This document shows positions 34,067 through 45,349 of a DNA stretch of 64,000 nucleotides, one piece after another. The stretch lies in assembly GCA_958450325.1 (NCBI GenBank), contig OY288259.1, positions 55,702,987-55,766,986 on the forward strand, written 5' to 3'. Source of the DNA: Agrostemma githago. Lineage: Eukaryota; Streptophyta; Magnoliopsida; Caryophyllales; Caryophyllaceae. Each line of letters starts with the position of its first letter. Position 1 is the first letter of the stretch. Position numbers and translations under genes: made by a program. The notes under the pieces were generated by a model that saw only the letters and a program-made list of their open reading frames with translations, did no database searches and was not told the DNA's origin.

Positions 34067-34702
34067 TGCTCCCGCAAGATGGACGGCGGAACGGAAAGTC
34101 GAATCTTGGAGAAAATAAGAGGAACGAATATCGGGTGCGTAACTCGCCAGTCTCGGGTGAGGGTGCGTAACTCGCCAGTCTCGGGTGAGGATGCGTAACT
34201 CGCCAGTCTCGGGTGAGGGAACATATAATCAGGGTGCGTAAACTCGCCAGTCTCGGGTGCGTAAACTCGCCAGTCTCGGGTGCGTAAACTCGCCAGTCTA
34301 GGATGTCGGAACATATAATCCGGGTGCGTAAACTCGCCAGTCTCGGGTGATGGTGCGTAACTCGCCAGTCTCGGGTGCGTAAACTCGTCAGTCTGGGGTG
34401 CGTAAACTCGTCAGTCTGGGGTGCGTAAACTCGTCAGTCTAGGGTGCGTAAACTCGTCGGTAATTTGGAAGGGACCAAGAAATTTATGGTCAAATTGAAT
34501 TTGAGAGAGGGTAGAAAATTTAATCACAGATTTGATTAAAGAGGAGAAGATTAAACCACAAAATTGGGTTGGAGTTAGTGAGGGTGAAAGGAAAGTTTAT
34601 GGGGTGAGAGAGAAGGGAGAAATATTTTGATGCAATTCGACGGTATGGCAGCGGAAGACGGGTAGGTACAAGCTGATTATATAGATCTAGGCTCTGATAC
34701 CA
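34067..34702 (-). repeat. Array internal domain 1 (636 bp, type A) with 23-bp minisatellite
   Basis: It holds a run of 23-bp units GTGCGTAAACTCGCCAGTCT (plus 3 nt) and 26-bp variants ending GAGG (about 34135-34460), then a unique leader. Marker GGGTTGGAGTTAG. Confidence 0.92.
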
Positions 34703-34931
34703 TGTTGGAATTAAGAAAGAATGAGAAAGATTATTGTGAATTGCATGATTAATAATGATGTACAAGGGTCCTATTTATAGGATTACAATAGGTACAAGTA
34801 TAATATCACTAGGATATTCTAAGAGATACAGATTCCCTAAACTAAAGATTCTAAGAGATATAATTAACTAAACTAAATTATATCACAATACAATAATATA
34901 TTTTAGAGATATTATATTAATATCTCTAATA
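34703..34931 (-). repeat. Array LTR 2 (type B, 229 bp)
   Basis: Type B marks: GATTCCCTAAAC and TATTTTAGAG. Full length, with a TATAAATAGG-like box on the minus strand. Confidence 0.93.
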
Positions 34932-35519
34932 TGCTCCCGCAAGATGGACGGCGGAACGGAAAGTCGAATCTTGGAGAAAATAAGAGGAACGAATATCGGG
35001 TGCGTAACTCGCCAGTCTCGGGTGAGGGTGCGTAACTCGCCAGTCTCGGGTGAGGATGCGTAACTCGCCAGTCTCGGGTGAGGGAACATATAATTAGGGT
35101 GCGTAAACTCGCCAGTCTCGGGTGCGTAAACTCGCCAGTCTAGGATGTCGGAACATATAATCCGGGTGCGTAAACTCGCCAGTCTCGGGTGATGGTGCGT
35201 AACTCGCCAGTCTCGGGTGCGTAAACTCGTCAGTCTGGGGTGCGTAAACTCGCCTCTAGGGTGCGTAAACTCGTCGGTAATTTGGAAGGGACCAAGAAAT
35301 TTATGGTCAAATTGAATTTGAGAGAGGGTAGAAAATTTAATCACAGATTTGATTAAAGAGGAGAAGATTAAACCACAAAATTGGGTTTGAGTTAGTGAGG
35401 GTGAAAGGAAAGTTTATGGGGTGAGAGAGAAGGGAGAAATATTTTGATGCAATTCGACGGTATGGCAGCGGAAGACGGGTAGGTACAAGCTGATTATATA
35501 GATCTAGGCTCTGATACCA
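34932..35519 (-). repeat. Array internal domain 2 (588 bp, type B)
   Basis: Two minisatellite units shorter than domain 1, including a truncated CTCGCCTCTAGGG unit near 35250. Marker GGGTTTGAGTTAG. The minus strand carries an open frame of 153 codons made mostly of the minisatellite. Confidence 0.92.
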
Positions 35520-35748
35520 TGTTGGAATTAAGAAAGAATGAGAAAGATTATTGTGAATTGCATGATTAATAATGATGTACAAGGGTCCTATTTATAGGAT
35601 TACAATAGGTACAAGTATAATATCACTAGGATATTCTAAGAGATACAGATTACCTAAACTAAAGATTCTAAGAGATATAATTAACTAAACTAAATTATAT
35701 CACAATACAATAATATATTCTAGAGATATTATATTAATATCTCTAATA
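35520..35748 (-). repeat. Array LTR 3 (type A, 229 bp)
   Basis: Type A marks as in LTR 1, but full length. Confidence 0.93.
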
Positions 35749-36384
35749 TGCTCCCGCAAGATGGACGGCGGAACGGAAAGTCGAATCTTGGAGAAAATAA
35801 GAGGAACGAATATCGGGTGCGTAACTCGCCAGTCTCGGGTGAGGGTGCGTAACTCGCCAGTCTCGGGTGAGGATGCGTAACTCGCCAGTCTCGGGTGAGG
35901 GAACATATAATCAGGGTGCGTAAACTCGCCAGTCTCGGGTGCGTAAACTCGCCAGTCTCGGGTGCGTAAACTCGCCAGTCTAGGATGTCGGAACATATAA
36001 TCCGGGTGCGTAAACTCGCCAGTCTCGGGTGATGGTGCGTAACTCGCCAGTCTCGGGTGCGTAAACTCGTCAGTCTGGGGTGCGTAAACTCGTCAGTCTG
36101 GGGTGCGTAAACTCGTCAGTCTAGGGTGCGTAAACTCGTCGGTAATTTGGAAGGGACCAAGAAATTTATGGTCAAATTGAATTTGAGAGAGGGTAGAAAA
36201 TTTAATCACAGATTTGATTAAAGAGGAGAAGATTAAACCACAAAATTGGGTTGGAGTTAGTGAGGGTGAAAGGAAAGTTTATGGGGTGAGAGAGAAGGGA
36301 GAAATATTTTGATGCAATTCGACGGTATGGCAGCGGAAGACGGGTAGGTACAAGCTGATTATATAGATCTAGGTTCTGATACCA
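35749..36384 (-). repeat. Array internal domain 3 (636 bp, type A)
   Basis: Same length and minisatellite pattern as domain 1, differing at few sites (for example GGTTCTGATACC at the primer site). Confidence 0.92.
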
Positions 36385-36613
36385 TGTTGGAATTAAGAAA
36401 GAATGAGAAAGATTATTGTGAATTGCATGATTAATAATGATGTACAAGGGTCCTATTTATAGGATTACAATAGGTACAAGTATAATATCACTAGGATATT
36501 CTAAGAGATACAGATTCCCTAAACTAAAGATTCTAAGAGATATAATTAACTAAACTAAATTATATCACAATACAATAATATATTTTAGAGATATTATATT
36601 AATATCTCTAATA
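36385..36613 (-). repeat. Array LTR 4 (type B, 229 bp)
   Basis: Type B marks as in LTR 2. Confidence 0.93.
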
Positions 36614-37226
36614 TGCTCCCGCAAGATGGACGGCGGAACGGAAAGTCGAATCTTGGAGAAAATAAGAGGAACGAATATCGGGTGCGTAACTCGCCAGTCT
36701 CGGGTGAGGGTGCGTAACTCGCCAGTCTCGGGTGAGGATGCGTAACTCGCCAGTCTCGGGTGAGGGAACATATAATCAGGGTGCGTAAACTCGCCAGTCT
36801 CGGGTGCGTAAACTCGCCAGTCTAGGATGTCGGAACATATAATCCGGGTGCGTAAACTCGCCAGTCTCGGGTGATGGTGCGTAACTCGCCAGTCTCGGGT
36901 GCGTAAACTCGTCAGTCTGGGGTGCGTAAACTCGTCAGTCTGGGGTGCGTAAACTCGTCAGTCTAGGGTGCGTAAACTCGTCGGTAATTTGGAAGGGACC
37001 AAGAAATTTATGGTCAAATTGAATTTGAGAGAGGGTAGAAAATTTAATCACAGATTTGATTAAAGAGGAGAAGATTAAACCACAAAATTGGGTTTGAGTT
37101 AGTGAGGGTGAAAGGAAAGTTTATGGGGTGAGAGAGAAGGGAGAAATATTTTGATGCAATTCGACGGTATGACAGCGGAAGACGGGTAGGTACAAGCTGA
37201 TTATATAGATCTAGGCTCTGATACCA
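36614..37226 (-). repeat. Array internal domain 4 (613 bp, type B)
   Basis: One 23-bp unit shorter than domain 1. It carries the type B marker GGGTTTGAGTTAG. Confidence 0.92.
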
Positions 37227-37455
37227 TGTTGGAATTAAGAAAGAATGAGAAAGATTATTGTGAATTGCATGATTAATAATGATGTACAAGGGTCCTATTT
37301 ATAGGATTACAATTGGTACAAGTATAATATCACTAGGATATTCTAAGAGATACAGATTACCTAAACTAAAGATTCTAAGAGATATAATTAACTAAACTAA
37401 ATTATATCACAATACAATAATATATTCTAGAGATATTATATTAATATCTCTAATA
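37227..37455 (-). repeat. Array LTR 5 (type A, 229 bp), right end of the array
   Basis: It ends ATCTCTAATA, directly followed by the GTTCC duplication and ankyrin coding sequence. Confidence 0.93.
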
Positions 37456-38912
37456 GTTCCATCATTACGGCGAAGCATTTGAAAAGAAGGGTCCTCAAAT
37501 TCCATGATTTTATCTATGGCCGGAGCATAACCCGCCTTGACAGCAATAAGAAAATAACTTTCACCGCTGTTGTTGCGAATCTTAGACGTGGTTGGATCAA
37601 TTGAAAGGATCTCTAGTGCAAGTTCGAAATGGTCTGAGGGTGAATACAAGGCAGTGTGTAACGGTGTGTTGCCACGATTGTTCTTTACTCTCCAAGGAGG
37701 ACATTCATCTGCCACGGCCGCTGCTGCCAACTCTTGGTTTACACCACCCTCGTCGTCTCCTCCTCCTCCTACTTGTTGCTGATAAGCGCGTATAAGAATT
37801 TGGGCTAGTTCGGAATCCTTCTTCCTGGCAGCAATGTGCAACGGAGTGTCGGACAAGTTATTCTCTGTTCCGATGATCAATTGCTTAAATACTTTGGTTC
37901 TCAAATCATCACCTAAATCAGTTTCTTCTGCGAGTAGCTTGCACGGCCTTGCTTCCCCATCCTCTGCCCATTTATGAAGTATCGAGAATCCATTCTCATC
38001 ATCAATCTTGTCCAAAAATTCTCCATATTTTTTGAACAACAACCTCACTACACTATCTGTTTTTTTCCCACAACATTCAGTAAGTTAGAAAAGCAGAGAA
38101 AAACACGATATGGAGACCGTGATCGTCACATATGTATTATAATGATTTGAAGCATTGATACATAGATACATACAGAAGTAGAGTACTAAACTCTGCCATG
38201 AATTAATTTAAAAAACTCGAGCTAATAATAATAAATGGTAACCTGAGCAATTGGCGGCATGAGCAAAAGGCGTCAAGACTTCGGTAGAAACCAGAACAGA
38301 GGAGGAAGAAAGAGGAGACATCAATATCTTCTCAGCAACAAGACTGAACCCATTCTTGAGCGCATAATACAAAGGTGTGTTCCCATCAACATCGACAATG
38401 GCACAACTCCCTAACTTGGGATCCATTCCCAGTATCTCCATCGCGCATTTCTCGTTCTTCTTATCGTCTTTCACCGCCATGTGAAGGGGAGTCCTCATCC
38501 CAGTAGTCACCGCCAACCACGGCAGCTTCACCACCTCACCCTCACCGTCTTTCTCGTCTGTTTCTGCTGCCATATCCTCGTACACTCGTTTAAAAAGCAC
38601 AACAATCTCGTAGCTTACGTAGCTATGAACTGCAGCGGCGTGGAGTGGGGTCCACATGTTTTTGTCGTTGCTCTGGAAGAGGAGCTGTTTTTGGATGTCG
38701 AATGGCAGTATTTTGAGTGCTTCCTTGATGAACTCGAGTCTGTTTCTCCATGCTGACAGATGCAAAATGTTCCCCCCAATATCTATTTCTTCTTCTTCTT
38801 CTTCTGGTTCCGGAGTTTGAGTCAGGAAGTAATCGGATTGTTGCGTCGACAATGCTTCTCTCAAGAACGACACATCTCCTTTCCCAGCCGCTTCCTTCAA
38901 CGCTGGATCCAT

Positions 38913-40282
38913 CTTAATAACACCCCGAATAATGAATGTCTTTACAGCAAGCTAGTAAGTCTCGATTTATGCAGTGTATAATTATCCTTCCAATTTTCTC
39001 AGCAGTGCAGGATGGAGGAGTAATTGTCTCTTTGCATTACAAGTCGTATACGGGTCGGGTCCTCTGATCTCTTTTTTGTTTGTGGGTACTAATAATATCC
39101 ACGAGTATTAATTATTGTACTCGGAAGTTTCCATGGATGGCAAACGATTGGTTTATGTAGGGTATACCCATTTGGAGGTATGACCAAATTGAGCCAAATT
39201 TAAAGTATCTACTTCCTTTGTTCTGGACTTCCTGGTACCAAAGTATTTATTAGCCTTTGTTTTGGCTCAAAAATTAAAGAGAATACCTTCGTGTTACCCC
39301 GACTCTTATAATTTTCATAAAAGTTAGTCGAGTTTGACACTTGCAAAGTAGTCTGAGAGCGTATATAATAGTGCATGGAATAGCCAATTTGTACACAATG
39401 TTAAATAATCATTTCAGCTAAAACTTTAATTGATAATTAAATTAAAGCCGATCAACTAATGCATCTGTGCTCGAGTTTCTTATTATGTCCCCTCACTCAA
39501 ATATTTATTGGACTAAATTCTAAGGTGATAATTTTTGGTTCAACGAAGAGTGCACCTAGTCGCATTACAATAACGCGAGGAGGGTGGATCGAACAGGTAA
39601 CCTATCTAACCACTATGCTGAGACATCTAGTTGAAGTTCAATATGTTTATAATTCTACTTCGTAATAAGTAGGTAAATGTCTAACGGAGGAGTCGGAGAG
39701 TAATAAACCGTTCTGAAAGACACTACGAAATGCACAATGAAGTGGTTGAGTGTTTCATTTACTCATTAGTATTTACTTTGGATTGTAAATACAGTTGAAG
39801 GTTAAAAGATGAGTATGCATGCAGAAGGTAGGTCACTGCAGGTGGTCCTTCATTTTATTTGGACGAAGGGGTAGTATTGTGTTGACTGCAATTCCAGCTA
39901 ACATCAAATCAAATAGTAGAAACGTGCGGAGGAAAGTGCATTGTTTAATTTGCAGCAAGTTGCTATATATGTTCACCCGGCGGCTGTTCACACAAAACTC
40001 GCAAAAGGTTCTTGGCCTTTGGATGCAATAGCATCCATACATACATATCTTGAACAATAAGTCGTTGAATCCTTTTACGATTTTCTTTGACACCTTACTA
40101 TTTTATAATGATGTCCATATAAAATACAATTGGAAGACAGAAATATACAAAGCATATGTCACGTATATGCTAATATATATGCATAATATTATACAAAATC
40201 GTACATTTTTTTCAACTTTATGAAACAAGAAAAATAGTAATTGTAAATTAAGTTCGATTCTAATGCTTCCAAGGTACTTAAT
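38913..40282. other. Spacer between ankyrin genes 1 and 2
   Basis: The upstream region of gene 1 starts at 38913. No intact frame seen. At 39583-39625 (minus) a B-box-like TGTTCGATCCACC preceded by TAGTGGTTAGATAGG resembles a tRNA-derived remnant. No other element boundary was recognised. Confidence 0.45.
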
Positions 40283-43200
40283 CTACTCTGTTTTGCCTGA
40301 AGTTTCTTTTCCCATTGAAGATGCATCAATATTTCCCTGCAAATGATAAACTCCTACTATTAAAGATACTCCGATTCGTATAAGATTGTTCTTGAAACCT
40401 CACGGGAAATACGGTCACGTACTCTTGGAAATTAAAAAAAGCCTACTTTTGTGTCATTTGTGTGTAAAGACTGAAGACGATATCCGTTGGTTTTTTATGT
40501 CCTCAAATTAAGACACATCACGAAAGAAAAATATATACGGAGTATTTTGCAACAATTTCTTACCTCTTCGAGTAGTTGCATTCGGTCTGGCGTTTCCTTG
40601 ATTGCAGCATCAGGAACCAACTTGAGGATCAGCTTATATAAAATTGTTCTATTTGCTGAAACTCCAATGATTGAACACATGACGAAGATAACTATGGCTG
40701 CCCATAAGTCATTGTGTCTTATCATAGTGTAGACGCCAGCCATAAACGCTAACAAGGTGCTATACAGAGAATGCATTAGTAAGAACACACTTCGAACGAC
40801 CAATAATTGTGCCATGTCAGGTCTTGAAACTATAGACCAAACCAAGCAGAATAGGACGAATATGGAAGTACACATAGCATATACATCCGCCAATAAAAAT
40901 AATATGAAACCCGCTCTTCTTCCGAAAATAGCCTCCCCAGTGTTACTACTAAGGCCACCAGGAAGAGTGAAGCCTGCCGCGAATGTAATTGTTGCTAAAA
41001 GTGCAGCAACAACCGTGAGGGTGTTTCTCATTTCATCCAAATTGGTTCCTGGTTGAATATATGATGTTTTTAGATACGGGTTCACTTTGATTAGCCTGCA
41101 CATTTTCTCCTGCATGTTGTTCCATAAATGTTCATTTCTCTACTTCAAATAATAAAGTTGTGTCGCCTTAAATTAACTTACAAAATTATACACGTAATGT
41201 GTATACGGTATAACATGACATATATTACTTGTAACAAAGATTAGGTTGTTTGGACACGTACGTACCCAGTCGTCATTTTTCTTACAAAGCTCGGCGAGTA
41301 AGTCCATGCTAGTCCTGCCATAATGGTCTGGAATGATCCGCTCGACTTCATCATCGAGTAGTAGTACCTTTGCAAAGATCATATCCTTTCTCTCTAGTGC
41401 ACGATGCAATGCAGTTGCACCATCATAATCAGTTGTATTCTTAAGCTCTGCAATCGACGAAATTTTGAGAAAATTAATATATTCTTTATACGTAGGTAGT
41501 TTTATGTGGTGTAGAGGCGTGTCGTTTTCTTTGCGACACGCCTTTTGTAGATCGTGACAATTGTCAACGAAGGCTAGAACGGCGTCGGTCTCTTCATATT
41601 TGCACGCTTTGATCCAATCAAACTCTTCCTTTCGTATAAGAGAAGGGTCGTTCAACAAATTTATTAGCCAAAGAGCGTTTTCTGTTTTAGCATTGTCTAA
41701 GCATGTTTTTCCCGAGTCGTCTCGAACGTTGTTCAACCACCAATATTTCTCAAGCAACATTCGGCCGGTTTTCTCTGTGTTCATAATCAACGTATAATCA
41801 ATCAATCCCAAAAAAAGTATCCAACGAAACTTGAACGTCGATGAACATGTGAAGTTATGGAATCGTACCTGTACATTTGGATAAACTATGAAGCACGGTA
41901 GCTCCATCATTGCGGCGAAGCAGTGGGTAACGAGGCACCTCAATTTTCATGATTTCATCTACAATTCGATCACAACCAAACCTGACAGAAAGAAAGAATG
42001 GACTTTCCCCCATGTTGTTGCGAATCTTACTCGAAGTTGGATCGACTGACAATATCTCTAGTGCAAGTTCTTGATGTATTGGCGTTGCATACAACGCACA
42101 ATGCAACGGTGTATTTCCATGACCGTTCTTTATTTTCCAAGGAGGAATACATTCTTCGGCCACTACCTCCGAGTTCTCCACCTCGCCTCCATTCACATGT
42201 TGCAGATAACTGCGTATCAAGATTTTCCCTAGTTCCGAGTCTTTTTTCCTCGCGGCTGAGTGCAACGGAGTGTCGAGTCTCTTATTCTTCTCAAAAATTA
42301 ATTGTGTAAAGTCTTTGGTTCTCGCTTCACGAATACCATCGCTCCCTTCTAAAAGTATCTGACACGGTTTTACCGCCCCATACACGGCCCATCGATGAAG
42401 TATTGTGAATCCATTTACATCACTCTTGCCTAACCATTCTCCACATCTCTTGAACAATAACTTCACCACAACCTCTATTTTTCGCAAAAGAAAAAAAATT
42501 GTGAGTTAAACAAGCATAGACAATTAACGAATTCAATGTTGACACAAAACATGTCAACTAAGAGACTGTCTCATATTAATTGTATACTCCCAATGGAGTA
42601 TGAAATAGTGGCTACGAAACTGAATTGAATGACTCGTTTTTAACCTGTGCTTTATAGCGAGTAAAACCCAAGTGATAAAAAAGGGAGAAAGAGTAGTTAC
42701 GTACCTTGGCAATCGGGGGCGAAAAAAAAAGGCGTTGAGACGAGGGGGGATTGAAACAGAGAAGAGGGAGCAGAAGAAGCGAGGGGAGACATCAATATCA
42801 TCTCAGCAACCTTAGCTTGTTATACCCGTTACTCAGCGCATAGTACAACGGTGTATTCCCATCCTCATCGACCATCGTACAGCTCACAAACTCCGCATCC
42901 ATTGCCAGTATCTCAATCACGCATCTCTCGTTCTCCGTGTACGTTATGGTCGTGTGAAGGGCCGTCCTATTCCACCGTGTCACCGCCAACCACGGCTTCA
43001 CCACACCCTCACCCTCGTCCTCGTCCTCATACGACAAGGACGAAGACAAAGACGCGTACATTTGTTTGAAAACGACAATCATGTCGTAGCTGAGGTCGCT
43101 CTTGACTGCGGCTGCGTGGAGCGAGGTCCAGTTGAGCCGGTGGGTGGTCTGGAAAAGGAGGTGTTTTTGGGTGTGTAAGGGGAGAATATTCATGGCTTCC

Positions 43201-43392
43201 TTGATGAAGTCCAGCTTGTGGTTCCATGCGGCCAAATGGAGGATGTTCCCTCCGAGAGTGTCGTCTCCGTATTTTGGAGTTTGTTTGAGCAAGTAATCGG
43301 GTTGTTGTTGTTGTTGTTGTCGTGTGGCGAACGCTTCTTTCAAGAACGACACATCTCCGTTTATAGCCGCTTCCTTCAATGCCGGATACCCT
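40283..43392 (-). pseudogene. Ankyrin repeat / PGG-domain membrane protein gene 2, start lost and frameshifted
   Basis: Same five-exon plan as its neighbours: exon 1 about 43392-42705; exon 2 42474-41869; exon 3 41774-41266; exon 4 41109-40564; exon 5 40336-40283, all GT-AG. Exons 2-5 are open: ankyrin units GFTILHRWA, DTPLHSAARKK, NTPLHCALYA and GATALHRALERKD, then LPGG and four hydrophobic helices ending with SANRTILYK. In exon 1 the ATG of the paralogues is GGG, with an upstream in-frame stop and no substitute ATG nearby. A net +5 nt change near 42810-42827 shifts the frame after YYALSNGY. A Gln run (QQQQQQ) lies near the N-terminus. A shorter product starting within exon 1 or 2 cannot be excluded, since exons 2-5 look undamaged. 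Confidence 0.82.
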
Positions 43393-44165
43393 TTTCAATT
43401 TTCTTAATTAGCTTTCAACTCATAGTTCAAGTAGCTCCACAGTACACTCGCTAGCTCCAAATAAAAACTGCACTGTGTAATACAGTATGTATAAAATGTT
43501 TCTGCGATTAAGTCTAGATTTATGCATGCGTGTCATTATTGTTGCGTTGGGACCAAACGAATTAACATCTTTCCAATTTTATGAGTTGTCTCCGAACAAA
43601 GGTCTACCCCACTATCATAGACGAGTAGCTAGTAGGAGTAATTGTCGTCCTTGCAGGCTTGCACTACAATTCATTTACTGGTGACTTTTACACGATTAAC
43701 TGATTTGCGATGACGATGCTATAATGATTTGTTTAATGATTTGTGCGATTTTGGTCATTTTTTGTCGGATCCCGAATCTTTGAAAAACGTGTATTTATAT
43801 AATTATATACGGTACCTTAATTTAACTAAACATGTTTCGGAGGTCTTACCGATCTCGTTTCAATTTAACTTGGATTTCATACCCGTGATTGAGGTGGCTT
43901 TAGGATGTATGATACATTGATACCCGATTTGATGTCCAAACAACAAATATAATTCGTCGCTTTAGCACAATTAACCAATTTGCAGCTGTATCGACGGTGC
44001 TATAACACGTAACAACACTCTCAAATTTTCTGTTGTTGTCCCTCATTTGCTGAGAGGTTCTTTCGATCACCTAATCCGATCAACAATTTGTACAATAGTT
44101 TAGTTCCTAATGCGCATAAATAAATAAGTAAAACAAGATCAAATGTGCGTGTATATATATATATA
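43393..44165. other. Upstream region of ankyrin gene 2, no gene seen
   Basis: AT-rich. It ends in a (TA)n tract that forms the left target duplication of the hAT element at 44166. Confidence 0.5.
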
Positions 44166-45349
44166 CAGGGCCGGTCCTGAACTTTTGGAAGCCCTAGGCA
44201 CAATGTTATATTGGGGCCCTTTAAAAATCGTCGTAATCGGTTGTTTTCATTATTTCAATGATACTCCGTATCATCTTAGCACTTTCATTTGGGGACATAA
44301 ATTTTCTTTAATTATATTTTTAAAAGCAAATTTGTCTTATAATTTTTGTAGAGTAATTCTATTGTAGCACAATAGTAATACTAGTATAGATCCGCCCAAT
44401 AATGCACGTTATATTTAAAATTTTATATTTAGTGATTATATTACATTCTTGTTTGAGAAAAAAAATCCAATGATAATAAAAGTAATCGAGCAATCACATT
44501 TAAAACCAATTAGTAATATTATTTAGAGGTCATATGAATCAAACTGAGCCGTCAAATGATATTTAGAGGTCATGTATAATTATTATTTGGAAGTTTAAGG
44601 TTATATATATACTCCGTAATTATTATTTGAAGTTCTTATAAAAATTTGAAATTGTTTACAATATTTTAAATATTATTATTCCATATAACTGTATAAGTGT
44701 ATTAGTATATAGTAACTCATACAGAGTGATTATTATACCTATTTACACTCTTTTAGATTTATCGATCCATAAATATTTCATCAGTAATCACCAAATTTTT
44801 TTTTGATAAAATGGATCATGATAAAAAGAAAAATAAAATAAAAAATGTAGTCGTTTGTATAAATAACATATTTGGAACAATGTTCAAGACGTTATTTATA
44901 AAGTTAAAAAATTAAATCACTAACAATTTTATAACTGAAACAATTTACAAAGTACTCGTATATATATTAAGGTTTGTATAAAAATTTTTTTATTCTTTTA
45001 TACTCGTACATGACAAAATTGTGAAATGTATCACAATTTAAAAAATTATAATAATAAAGTCAATATTTAGAAATAAAAAGAAGCACAAAATTGTACTAAG
45101 TATAAAATCTAGGAGTATAACTCAGCACAAATAAATATACTAAAAAATAAAAAAATGATTGGAAGAGGATTTGATCCCATGACCACATGATTGGATTAAA
45201 GCCTCATAATCACTGTGACAAAGTTGAACAAGTGAGGCAATATATAGTCAAAAGCCTATTATACATTGTTGAAATAGAATTTTTTGGGCCCCTCTCAGCC
45301 ATGGGCCCTGGGCGGTTGCCCCTCCAAACTATGCCCAGGGCCGGCCCTG
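44166..45349. mobile_element. Non-autonomous hAT element (hAT-3), 1184 bp
   Basis: The termini are CAGGGCCGGTCCTGA and, at the right, GCCCAGGGCCGGCCCTG, with TATATATA on both sides (44158-44165 and 45350-45357). The duplication is in a TA microsatellite, so it is weaker evidence than elsewhere. No transposase frame. A segment near 45170-45250 (GATTTGATCCCATGACCAC) recalls the tRNA-like stretch of hAT-1. Confidence 0.82.

Larger units (their letters stand above)
33867..37455 (-). mobile_element. Tandem array of a miniature LTR retrotransposon (TRIM-like): 5 LTRs, 4 internal domains
   Basis: A 3589-bp insert lies in ankyrin gene 1 exon 2 with a perfect GTTCC duplication (33862-33866 and 37456-37460). 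On the minus strand each internal domain starts with primer site TGGTATCAGAGCC and ends with purine tract CTTGCGGGAGCA. LTRs are 229 bp (the terminal left one 200 bp). There is no gag, protease, integrase or RT, but the last codons before the purine tract resemble the end of copia-3 pol (LSVPPSILREHI versus LSFGTSDLREHI). LTR length, LTR start TATT and purine tract match copia-1 and copia-3, so it is a deleted derivative of that lineage. Units alternate in two variants (A, B, A, B, A), a higher-order repeat of about 1.7 kb. Confidence 0.93.
32373..38912 (-). pseudogene. Ankyrin repeat / PGG-domain membrane protein gene 1, disrupted
   Basis: Ankyrin-PGG (ACD6/ITN1-type) proteins have N-terminal ankyrin repeats and four C-terminal membrane helices and act in defence and stress signalling. 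Exons (minus): 38912-38243; 38056-37456 continuing at 33866-33830; 33655-33147; 33061-32517; 32426-32373. Exon 1 starts MDPALKEAAGKGDVSFL with ankyrin units (GGNILHLSAWRN, WTPLHAAAVHS, NTPLYYALKNG). Exon 2 has GFSILHKWA, DTPLHIAARKK and NTPLHTALYS. Exon 3 has NDTPLHHIKL and GATALHRALERKD. Exon 4 is the PGG/TM part. Lesions: (i) a 3589-bp retrotransposon array in exon 2 with a GTTCC duplication; (ii) the exon 4 acceptor AG is AT at 33062-33063, where both paralogues keep CAG; (iii) a 1-nt deletion near 32913 that destroys LPGG and shifts the frame before the second helix. Paralogue alignment makes each lesion clear. Confidence 0.88.

Noticed and set aside
34883..35344. 153-codon minus-strand frame in the array as a real protein gene
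   Set aside because: It is composed of minisatellite peptide repeats plus LTR sequence, with no independent start context. Related frames in the other units are different lengths.
34067..37226. CRISPR-like regularly spaced repeats (GTGCGTAAACTCG...)
   Set aside because: The 23-26-bp units are head to tail without unique spacers, lie between LTRs of a plant retrotransposon, and vary in copy number as a minisatellite does.
43027..43398. 123-codon alternative frame over exon 1 of ankyrin gene 2
   Set aside because: It overlaps the ankyrin frame in another phase and has no ankyrin or other motif. The ankyrin frame matches its two paralogues.
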